From: an uncultured Rubrivivax sp.
GTDB taxonomy: Bacteria > Pseudomonadota > Gammaproteobacteria > Burkholderiales > Burkholderiaceae_C
Direction of reading: 5' to 3'
DNA: 12,401 bases
Assembly (NCBI GenBank): GCA_937967345.1
Contig: CALBTN010000170.1
Span: 1-12,401, forward strand
Part shown: one piece after another, positions 6,990-12,401 of the stretch
How positions within the stretch are numbered: the first letter of the stretch is position 1
Layout of the letters: each line of letters opens with the position of its first letter
Program-made: the position numbers and the translations under genes
Notes under the pieces: model-generated
Database searches by the model: none
What the model saw: the letters and a program-made list of their open reading frames with translations, nothing else
Told to the model about the DNA's origin: nothing

Positions 6990-7362
6990 AGCCGTGCGCG
7001 GCGCCCTTGCCGCCGGCCGGCGCGTCGCCATCGGCGTGGGTCTCGCCGCTTTCGCGCAGCGCCGCCTTGCCGGCCAGCGCCGTGCCGCCGCCGAGTTGCG
7101 GTGCCACCGCGTCGATCTTGTTCTCGCGCATGTAGTCGTTCATCTCGCGCCAGCCCTCGAACACCGCGGCGCGATCGGCCTTGCGGTACAGCGCGTAGCA
7201 ATCCTCGATCGCCCGCCCAGCGTGGCGGCAGGCCGCGCCGATCGCCTTGCCGTCGGCCTGGCGGCGTTCGGCCAGAACCTGCGCGGATTCGATGCCGAGC
7301 ATGTCGCAACCCGCGACGAGCGCGGCGGCGGCCAGCATGGTCAGTCTGAGCAGCGCGGTCAT
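6985..7362 (-). CDS. Small putative lipoprotein, unknown function
   Basis: A 125-residue protein with a lipoprotein signal: MTALLRLTMLAAAALVAGC, lipobox LVAGC split at C19. The mature part is mainly helical and has two cysteines ten residues apart (C45 and C55, in AACRHAGRAIEDC) that may form a disulfide. A conserved-looking stretch DCYALYRKADRAAVFEGWREMNDYMRENKI follows, then a flexible Gly/Ala-rich tail. I believe related hypothetical proteins occur in other Burkholderiales, but no function is known to me. The gene lies 65 bases downstream of fmt on the same strand and could be read from it. No strong Shine-Dalgarno is visible before ATG 7362. Confidence 0.75.
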   Translation of the reverse strand: MTALLRLTMLAAAALVAGCDMLGIESAQVLAERRQADGKAIGAACRHAGRAIEDCYALYRKADRAAVFEGWREMNDYMRENKIDAVAPQLGGGTALAGKAALRESGETHADGDAPAGGKGAAHGS

Positions 7363-7383
7363 GTCGCTGCATATCGGCCGCAC

Positions 7384-7407
7384 CGCGCGGCAACTTGAAC
7401 CCGCGCG
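7384..7407 (-). terminator. Weak hairpin between fmt and the lipoprotein gene
   Basis: CGCGCGG (7384-7390) and CCGCGCG (7401-7407) are perfect 7-bp complements around a 10-base loop. It lies 20 bases after the fmt stop. No T-run follows, and G/C-only stems arise easily here, so this is only a candidate terminator or attenuator. Confidence 0.22.
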
Positions 7408-7427
7408 CTGCGGCAGCGGCCCGGCGC

Positions 7428-8399
7428 TCAGCCGCCGCTGTGCGAGCGCAGCCACTGCGCGCCGGCCACCCGGCGCGCACCGGGGCGCTGCAGTTCGATC
7501 AGTTCCAGCGCATCGCTGCCGCAGGCGATCAGCGGTGCCCCGGACGGCGCGCGCGACAGCGTGCCGGGCACGTCGGCCGGGCCGCGGTGCAGCGCGGCGC
7601 GCCACAGCTTGACGGTCTCGCCGCGCCACTCGAAGCTCGCGCCGGGAAAGGGGTCGAAGGCGCGCACGCGGCGCTCGATCAGCGCGGCGTCGTCGCGCCA
7701 GTCGATCAGTGCCTCGGCCTTGCCGATCTTGTGCGCGTAGCTGATGCCGTCGGCCGGCTGCGGCGTGCGCGTGGCGCCGCCGCCGGCAAGCTCGCCCAAC
7801 ACCTGCAGCATCGCCTCGGCGCCCAGATCGGCCAGCCGCGCGGTCAGGCTGGCGGCGGTGTCGTCGGCGCGGATCGGCAGCGACTGCACGCGCAGCACAT
7901 CGCCGGTGTCCAGCCCTTCGTCCATCTGCATGATGCACACGCCAGTCTCGGCATCGCCGGCCTCGATCGCGCGCTGCACCGGCGCGGCGCCGCGCCAGCG
8001 CGGCAGCAGCGACGCATGGATGTTGATGCAGCCCAGGCGCGGCAGCGCCAGCACCCAGGCCGGCAGGATCAGGCCATAGGCCGCCACCACCAGCAGGTCG
8101 CAGCGGGCCGCCTGCAGCGCGCGCTGCGCGGCAAGCGCGTCCGGCGCGAAGCGCCCGTCCAGCCGCAGGCTGCGCGGCTGCGCCAGCGGCAGGCCGTGTG
8201 CCAGCGCCAGCTGCTTGACCGCCGAGGCCTGCAGCTTCAGGCCGCGCCCGGCCGGACGGTCGGGCTGCGTCAGCACCAGCGGCAGCACGCAGCCGGCGTC
8301 GAGCAGCCGCTGCAGCGCCGCCGCGGCGAACGCCGGCGTGCCGGCAAAGCCGATGCGCAGTGCGCGCAGCGCCGGCGCTGCGCGCCGCGGCTCAGGCAC
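7428..8399 (-). CDS. fmt: Methionyl-tRNA formyltransferase
   Basis: Adds the formyl group from 10-formyltetrahydrofolate to initiator Met-tRNA in the cytoplasm. The 323-residue protein begins its core with LRIGFAGTPAFAA and shows QPDRPAGRG at 45-53. The catalytic motif CINIHASLLPRWRGAAP gives N126 and H128, with D164 in MDEGLDTGD. These are each exactly 20 above the Escherichia coli residues N106, H108 and D144, because of a longer N-terminus. A C-terminal tRNA-binding domain follows (about 220-323, with VRAFDPFPGASF). The start is GTG at 8399, within the last codons of def; there is no start codon nearer to the core, so the roughly 14 extra N-terminal residues are probably real. It overlaps def by 8 bp, implying coupled expression. 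Confidence 0.95.
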   Translation of the reverse strand: MPEPRRAAPALRALRIGFAGTPAFAAAALQRLLDAGCVLPLVLTQPDRPAGRGLKLQASAVKQLALAHGLPLAQPRSLRLDGRFAPDALAAQRALQAARCDLLVVAAYGLILPAWVLALPRLGCINIHASLLPRWRGAAPVQRAIEAGDAETGVCIMQMDEGLDTGDVLRVQSLPIRADDTAASLTARLADLGAEAMLQVLGELAGGGATRTPQPADGISYAHKIGKAEALIDWRDDAALIERRVRAFDPFPGASFEWRGETVKLWRAALHRGPADVPGTLSRAPSGAPLIACGSDALELIELQRPGARRVAGAQWLRSHSGG

Positions 8400-8904
8400 G
8401 CTCGCGCTCGCGCTGGCGCTTGAGCAGCTTGGTGCGGATGCGGCCGCGCTTGAGCGCGCTCAGGTAGTCGACGAAGACCTTGCCCAGCAGGTGGTCCATC
8501 TCGTGCTGCACGCACACCGCCAGCAACTCGCCCGCCTCCAGCGCGATCGGCTTGCCGTCGCGGCCGAGCGCTTGCACCTTGATGCGCGCGTGGCGCGGCA
8601 CCGCGTCGTAAATGGTCGGAACCGACAGGCAGCCCTCTTCGGCCACCACCACCTCGTCGCTGCGCCAGACGATGTCCGGGTTGATCAGCACCAGCGGCTG
8701 GTCGCGCTTGTCGGACACGTCGATCACCACCACGCGCTCGTGCACGTCGACCTGGGTGGCGGCCAGACCAATGCCCTCGGCGTCGTACATGGTGTGCAGC
8801 ATGTCGTCGACCAGGCGCTGAATGCGCGCGTCGACTTGCGCGACCGGGCGTGCGACGGTGTGCAGCCGCGGATCGGGATAACAAAGGATGTTCAGCAAGG
8901 CCAT
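8392..8904 (-). CDS. def: Peptide deformylase
   Basis: Iron/zinc metallo-hydrolase that removes the N-formyl group from new proteins, completing the cycle started by Fmt. The 170-residue protein shows all three family motifs: GIGLAATQV at 44-52, EGCLSVP at 90-96 and QHEMDHL at 133-139. The metal ligands are C92, H134 and H138, and the catalytic glutamate is E135. The only mild change is methionine in place of the usual isoleucine or leucine in HExDH. The C-terminus is basic (KRGRIRTKLLKRQRERERA). ATG 8904 is preceded by a weak GGGA 8 bases upstream. First gene of the def-fmt unit and divergent from the LysM gene. Confidence 0.97.
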   Translation of the reverse strand: MALLNILCYPDPRLHTVARPVAQVDARIQRLVDDMLHTMYDAEGIGLAATQVDVHERVVVIDVSDKRDQPLVLINPDIVWRSDEVVVAEEGCLSVPTIYDAVPRHARIKVQALGRDGKPIALEAGELLAVCVQHEMDHLLGKVFVDYLSALKRGRIRTKLLKRQRERERA

Positions 8905-8951
8905 CGAGCAAGTCCCGCCGCGAGGCGTCGGCAGCGCACCTCGCGCGCGCC

Positions 8952-8965
8952 GTGACAGGTGTCAC
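8952..8965. promoter_or_regulatory. GTGA-N6-TCAC palindrome, CRP/FNR-family-like operator candidate
   Basis: GTGACAGGTGTCAC has perfect 6-base arms around GG and fits the GTGA-N6-TCAC core recognised by CRP-like proteins, though the outer bases are C/G rather than T/A. Adjacent alternating CG runs extend the symmetry with one bulged base. It lies 48 bases before the def start and 183 bases before the LysM gene start. Binding is inferred only. Confidence 0.3.
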
Positions 8966-9134
8966 GCGCGCCAGCGGCGCGGGCCGGATTCGTTACGACA
9001 TCAACGGTTTATGGGCAGAATCCGAGAAACGGTTCGAGCATTCGGCCCGCGCTTGCGCTAAGGTGTGACGAGGCCGAGGAATGTCCGAACACATGGCGAG
9101 ATTGTGGCACCCGCCCGGGGCTTCAAGGTCCGCC

Positions 9135-9139
9135 GGGAG
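9135..9139 (+). promoter_or_regulatory. Ribosome binding site deciding the LysM gene start
   Basis: GGGAG lies 9 bases before ATG 9149, which also opens a normal signal peptide. The frame extends up to GTG 9065, but those 28 codons would precede the signal peptide and have no good ribosome binding site. Confidence 0.6.
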
Positions 9140-9148
9140 CTTCACCCA

Positions 9149-10318
9149 ATGAACCCACGCACCTTTCGTCGCCGCCATGGCGTGCTGGCCGGGCTGTGCG
9201 CCGGCGCCGCATTGCTCAGCGCAGCAGTCTTTGCCGAACCGAACTTCCCGGTCACGCCGCAGCAGCGCAGCACCGCGCAGCAAGTCGCGCACGCCGGGGT
9301 ACCGCTGTCCGAGCTGGCGCCCGGCGCACCCGATGCGCACACGGTGCAACCCGGCGACACGCTGTGGGACATCTCCAAGCTGTTCCTGAAGAGCCCGTGG
9401 CGCTGGCCCGAGCTGTGGGGCATGAACCTCGACCAGGTGCGCAACCCGCACCTGATCTTCCCCGGCCAGGTGCTGGTGCTCGAGAAGTCGGGCGACCGCG
9501 CCCGGTTGCGCGTCGCGCAGTCTGGCGGCACGACGCCGCAAGGCACGGTGCGGCTGTCGCCGCGCGTGCGCAGCAACTTGCTGGACAGCGGCGCGATCGG
9601 TTCGATCCCGCTGCACCTGATCGGGCCGTTCCTGACCGAGGCGGTGATCTTCAGCGATGACGAGCTGAGCCGGGCGCCGCGCATCGTCGCCGCCCAGGAA
9701 GGTGCGGTCGCGATGGCGGACGGGCAGCTCGCCTACGTGGTGGGCGATCTCGGCGAGGCTTCGGGCTACCGGCTGTTCCGCGAGCCGCAGCCGCTGCACG
9801 ACTTCGACACCCACGAGTTGCTCGGCTACGAGGCCCGCTACGTCGGCACGGCCGAGTTCGTGCGGGCCGGCGCCGAAAGCCTCGACCCGGGCGGCCGCCC
9901 GGTGGTGGTGCCGGCCACGGTGTCGATCCAGTCGGTGCGCATGGAAGCCAGCATCGGCGACCGCCTGGCGCCGCTGCCGACGCGCGATCTGGACGCCTAT
10001 GCACCGCACCACCCCAGCACGCCGATGTCCGGGCGCGTGCTGCAGATCTACGGCGACGCGCTCAGCGCCGGCCAGAACCAGATCGTCGCGCTGAACCGCG
10101 GCGCGCGCGACGGCGTCGAGCGCGGCCACGTGCTGGCGCTGTGGCGCCAGGGCGAGCGCCGCGTCAAGCAGATCGACGGCCAGCGCACCGACCTGCAGAT
10201 GCCCAACGAGCACAACGGGCTGCTGTTCGTGTTCAGCGTGTTCGAGCGCACGTCGTACGCGCTGATCCTGTCGGTGAACGTGCCGGTGTTCCCCGGCGAC
10301 GCCTTCACCCAACCCTGA
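9149..10318 (+). CDS. Exported LysM-domain protein
   Basis: A 389-residue protein with a clear signal peptide (RRRHGVLAGLCAGAALLSAAVFA, cut after residue 29) and one LysM domain at about 64-113. The domain reads HTVQPGDTLWDISKLFL...NPHLIFPGQVLVLE. LysM domains bind peptidoglycan glycans, so the protein is likely periplasmic and wall-associated. The remaining roughly 275 residues carry no catalytic motif I recognise. They include MSGRVLQIYGDALSAGQNQIVALNRGARDGVERGHVLALWRQGE, which looks like a beta-rich domain. As far as I recall, a LysM protein at this place, divergent from def-fmt and followed by dprA, recurs in Burkholderiales. Its job is unknown; envelope maintenance is a guess. It ends 25 bases before dprA and probably shares its transcript. 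Confidence 0.9.
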   Translation: MNPRTFRRRHGVLAGLCAGAALLSAAVFAEPNFPVTPQQRSTAQQVAHAGVPLSELAPGAPDAHTVQPGDTLWDISKLFLKSPWRWPELWGMNLDQVRNPHLIFPGQVLVLEKSGDRARLRVAQSGGTTPQGTVRLSPRVRSNLLDSGAIGSIPLHLIGPFLTEAVIFSDDELSRAPRIVAAQEGAVAMADGQLAYVVGDLGEASGYRLFREPQPLHDFDTHELLGYEARYVGTAEFVRAGAESLDPGGRPVVVPATVSIQSVRMEASIGDRLAPLPTRDLDAYAPHHPSTPMSGRVLQIYGDALSAGQNQIVALNRGARDGVERGHVLALWRQGERRVKQIDGQRTDLQMPNEHNGLLFVFSVFERTSYALILSVNVPVFPGDAFTQP

Positions 10319-10343
10319 CCGCGCCGCAGGCACAGAGGCCGGC

Positions 10344-11462
10344 GTGCTCGACGCCGACGAGTTCGCCACCTGGCTGCAGTTGCTGGAGGTGCCCGGCGTG
10401 GGCCGCGACGCCGCGCGCCGGCTGCTGGCTGCCTTCGGCTCACCCGCCGCCGTGCTGCAGGCCTCGGTCGCTGCGCGCGGCCGCGTTGTCAGTGCGGCGG
10501 TCGCCCAGGCACTCGATCGAGCGCCCGAAGGCTTCGCGCAGCGCCTGCAGGCAGCCAGCGGTTGGCTCGACGGCGGCGAGCGACGCGGTGTGCTGACGCT
10601 GGGCGACGCCGATTACCCGGCGCTGCTGCTGCAAACACCCGACCCGCCGTTGTTGCTGTACCTGCAAGGCGATGTCCAGCTGTTGCAGCGGCGCAGCCTG
10701 GCCATCGTGGGCAGCCGCAATGCCAGCGCCCAGGGCATCGACAACGCGCGCGCTTTCGCCGCCCACCTGAGCCGACAGGGCTGGGCCATCGTCTCGGGGC
10801 TGGCCGTGGGCATCGACGCCGCCGCGCACGAAGGCGGCTTGGACGGCACCGGCGGCACGGTGGCGGTGGTCGGCACCGGCCTGGACCGGGTGTACCCGGC
10901 GCGGCATCGCGCGCTGGCGCACCGCATTGCCAGCGCCGGGTTGCTGATCAGCGAGTTCGCGCCGGGAACCCCGCCGCTGCGCGAGAACTTTCCGCAACGC
11001 AACCGCATCATTGCCGGGTTGACGCGCGGCACGTTGGTGGTGGAGGCTGCGCTGCAATCGGGTTCGCTCATCACCGCACGCCAGGCCGCCGAGTACGGCC
11101 GCGAGGTGTTCGCGGTGCCGGGTTCGATCCATTCACCGCTGTCGCGCGGCTGCCACACGCTGCTGCGCCAAGGTGCCAAGCTGGTGGAAAGCGTCGATGA
11201 CATCCTCGACGAGTTGCGCACCGACGGCGCCGCCACCACCCAGCCTGCCGGTACGCCGGCCGCAGCGGGCACCGCGCCGACGCTCGCACCCGCCGACCCG
11301 CTGCTGCAGGCGCTGGGCCACGACCCGGTGACCCTGGACGCGCTGGGCGCACGCACCGGCTGGAGCGCTCGAGAACTGAGCGCGCGGCTGCTCGAACTCG
11401 AGCTCGACGACCAGGTCGCGCGCCTGCCGGGCGGCTTGTACCAGCGCCGCAGCCACGGCTGA
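10344..11462 (+). CDS. dprA: DNA-processing protein DprA (Smf)
   Basis: DprA binds incoming single-stranded DNA during natural transformation and loads RecA onto it in the cytoplasm. The 372-residue protein has an N-terminal helix-hairpin region (LEVPGVGRDAARRLLAAFGS, about 14-33). The extended Rossmann fold starts at about 118 with LAIVGSRNAS (GSRNAS at 123-128). It continues with GLAVGIDAAAH, GTGLDRVYP, ISEFAPGTPPLRENFPQRNRIIAGL and ALQSGSLITARQAAEYGREVFAVPG. After an Ala/Thr/Pro-rich linker comes a winged-helix-like C-terminus (DPVTLDALGARTGWSARELSARLLELELDDQVARLPGG). The start is GTG 10344 with GAGG at 10335-10338. All core motifs are intact, so the gene should be functional; whether the cell is competent cannot be told from here. 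Confidence 0.96.
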   Translation: MLDADEFATWLQLLEVPGVGRDAARRLLAAFGSPAAVLQASVAARGRVVSAAVAQALDRAPEGFAQRLQAASGWLDGGERRGVLTLGDADYPALLLQTPDPPLLLYLQGDVQLLQRRSLAIVGSRNASAQGIDNARAFAAHLSRQGWAIVSGLAVGIDAAAHEGGLDGTGGTVAVVGTGLDRVYPARHRALAHRIASAGLLISEFAPGTPPLRENFPQRNRIIAGLTRGTLVVEAALQSGSLITARQAAEYGREVFAVPGSIHSPLSRGCHTLLRQGAKLVESVDDILDELRTDGAATTQPAGTPAAAGTAPTLAPADPLLQALGHDPVTLDALGARTGWSARELSARLLELELDDQVARLPGGLYQRRSHG

Positions 11463-11504
11463 AGGCTGGTCCGGCCGCCGCCGGCGCCACGCGGACGGCT
11501 GCGC

Positions 11505-11510
11505 TATAGT
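11505..11510 (+). promoter_or_regulatory. TATAGT: candidate -10 element directly before smg
   Basis: TATAGT matches 5 of 6 bases of the TATAAT consensus and ends 7 bases before ATG 11518. A start point 6-8 bases downstream would fall on or next to the ATG. No -35 match is seen 17 bases upstream. No Shine-Dalgarno precedes smg. Confidence 0.4.
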
Positions 11511-11517
11511 GACGGCC

Positions 11518-11970
11518 ATGTTCGACGTTCTGGTTTACCTGTACGAGAACTATTGGCGCCCGGACGCATGCCCGAGCCACCAGCAGCTGTCGCGAAAGCT
11601 GTCTGCGGTCGGTTTCGAGAGCGACGAGATCCAGGACGCGCTGAAGTGGCTCGACGGCTTGGCCAGCACGGCCCAGTCCTGCAGCGGTGCCCAGGGCGCG
11701 CACAGCATGCGGGTTTACACGGCAGCCGAGCGCGAACTGCTGGGTGACGACTCGATCGGTTTCATCAGCTTCCTCGAATCGGCCGGCGTGCTGCCGCCGG
11801 CGATGCGCGAGATGGTGCTCGATCGCGCCGCGGCGATCGGCGAAGGGCCGCTGCCGCTGGACGACCTGAAAATCATCGTGCTGATGGTGTTCTGGAGCCT
11901 GGGCGAAGAGCCCGATGCGTTGATCCTCGACGAGCTTTTCGTCGCACCGGAAGAACGCCTGATTCATTGA
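11518..11970 (+). CDS. smg: Smg protein (DUF494 family)
   Basis: A 150-residue cytoplasmic protein of the Smg/DUF494 family, which commonly follows dprA (smf) in beta- and gammaproteobacteria. Its biochemical role is not established. Family features seen are the N-terminus MFDVLVYLYENYW, a stretch LSRKLSAVGFESDEIQDALKWLDGL, then RVYTAAERELLGDDSIGFISFLESAGVLPPAMREMVLDRA, and a C-terminal LDDLKIIVLMVFWSLGEEPD. ATG 11518 gives this standard beginning; the frame also opens at GTG 11509 but that adds only three residues. There is no Shine-Dalgarno, and a -10-like TATAGT ends 7 bases before the ATG, so the message may be leaderless as well as being read from dprA, 55 bases upstream. A hairpin follows the stop at once. 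Confidence 0.92.
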   Translation: MFDVLVYLYENYWRPDACPSHQQLSRKLSAVGFESDEIQDALKWLDGLASTAQSCSGAQGAHSMRVYTAAERELLGDDSIGFISFLESAGVLPPAMREMVLDRAAAIGEGPLPLDDLKIIVLMVFWSLGEEPDALILDELFVAPEERLIH

Positions 11971-11990
11971 GCTTCGGACGATTCCGAAGC
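11971..11990. terminator. Perfect 8-bp hairpin after smg, likely bidirectional terminator
   Basis: GCTTCGGA (11971-11978), loop CGAT, TCCGAAGC (11983-11990): a perfect 8-bp stem with a tetraloop that starts on the base after the smg stop. It also lies 55 bases beyond the stop of the convergent minus-strand gene, so it could end both transcripts. There is no T-run, as is often true of GC-rich genomes. Confidence 0.45.
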
Positions 11991-12045
11991 GCCGGACCGG
12001 CCATAGGTTCAAGCCGTCGCCCCGGCCGGCGGCAGGCACGCAGCG

Positions 12046-12401
12046 TCAGTTCAGCAAGCGCGACGGGTCGACATCCAGCTTGGCCAGCGCGCTGCGGGTC
12101 GCGCGCACGGTCAGGGCCTCGTCCTGCGCCGGAAGCAGCAGTCCGGCCTGAAGGAACGACGCCAGCCGCTTGCGCTGGAACAGCACGCAGCGCCCCTGCG
12201 GCGTGACGAACATCGACAGCTGCTTGCGCATGCCCAGCCAGGCCAGCTGCACCGCTTCGTTGCGCCCGCGGTAGTCCAGCATGTACCAGCTGCCGACCTG
12301 CAGCTCGCGCGCCCAGGCCAGCATCGCCGGCGTCGGCATCGAGCCGCCTTCGAGCACCACTTCCAACTCGCTGCTCTGGTGACCCGACAAGTCGAGCACC
12401 A
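12046..12401 (-). CDS. DUF1631-like protein, C-terminal end (cut by window edge)
   Basis: The last 118 codons of a larger protein that runs off the right edge; the stop is at 12046-12048. The visible part reads ELQVGSWYMLDYRGRNEAVQLAWLGMRK, then LSMFVTPQGRCVLFQRKRLASFLQAGLLLPA, and ends LAKLDVDPSRLLN. I recognise this as the C-terminus of DUF1631-family proteins (roughly 700-800 residues), which are common in Burkholderiales and have no assigned function. The strand pattern around YRGRNEAVQLAWLG resembles a small beta-barrel such as PilZ, but that is only an impression. GTG at 12397-12399 is almost certainly an internal valine codon, not the start. The gene is convergent with smg. Confidence 0.75.
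   Translation of the reverse strand, partial: VLDLSGHQSSELEVVLEGGSMPTPAMLAWARELQVGSWYMLDYRGRNEAVQLAWLGMRKQLSMFVTPQGRCVLFQRKRLASFLQAGLLLPAQDEALTVRATRSALAKLDVDPSRLLN

Noticed and set aside
9003..9035. Direct repeat AACGGTT in the def / LysM gap
   Set aside because: Two 7-base copies about 27 bases apart are too short and not tied to a promoter element I could identify.
9065..9148. Longer LysM protein start at GTG 9065
   Set aside because: It would place 28 residues before a normal signal peptide; ATG 9149 has GGGAG upstream.
1..12401. Mobile element, CRISPR array, tRNA, rRNA or toxin-antitoxin pair
   Set aside because: No transposase or integrase, no regularly spaced repeats, no cloverleaf or rRNA motif and no recognisable toxin or antitoxin was seen; every sizeable stretch is explained by ordinary genes.

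Overview
The window looks like chromosomal DNA of a high-GC betaproteobacterium, probably Burkholderiales of the Rubrivivax/Leptothrix/Ideonella kind. This is inferred from the strong G/C third-position bias, the def-fmt / LysM-dprA-smg gene neighbourhood, and a DUF1631-type protein, a family I associate with this order. No mobile element, tRNA, rRNA or CRISPR array was seen. Base and codon use look uniform, so nothing points to recent transfer.

Layout. Positions 1-574 (minus) hold the N-terminal part of phosphoglycerate kinase, cut by the window edge. A 269-bp divergent gap carries an AT-rich island that probably drives the next block. Positions 844-6977 (plus) form a seven-gene iron-uptake operon: tonB, exbB, exbD, a Fiu/PiuA-like TonB-dependent siderophore receptor, a PiuC/YbiX-type Fe(II)/2-oxoglutarate dioxygenase, a small exported PepSY-domain protein and a four-helix b561-type cytochrome. 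The operon encodes its own energy transducer (TonB-ExbB-ExbD), its outer-membrane gate, and a possible periplasmic redox step for releasing iron. No siderophore synthesis or ABC-transporter gene lies in the window.

Positions 6985-8904 (minus) carry a small conserved lipoprotein gene, fmt and def. The last two encode the enzymes that formylate initiator Met-tRNA and later remove the formyl group. They overlap by 8 bp. From a divergent regulatory gap, positions 9149-11970 (plus) carry a LysM-domain exported protein, dprA (DNA-processing protein for natural transformation) and smg (DUF494). Positions 12046-12401 (minus) are the C-terminal end of a DUF1631-like protein that runs off the right edge.

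The most interesting points are the compact iron operon ending in a PepSY + cytochrome b pair, which may be a split equivalent of PiuB/FoxB-type siderophore reductases; a 13-bp-paired hairpin between exbD and the receptor gene; a GTGA-N6-TCAC palindrome between def and the LysM gene; and a TATAGT element so close to smg that its mRNA may be leaderless.
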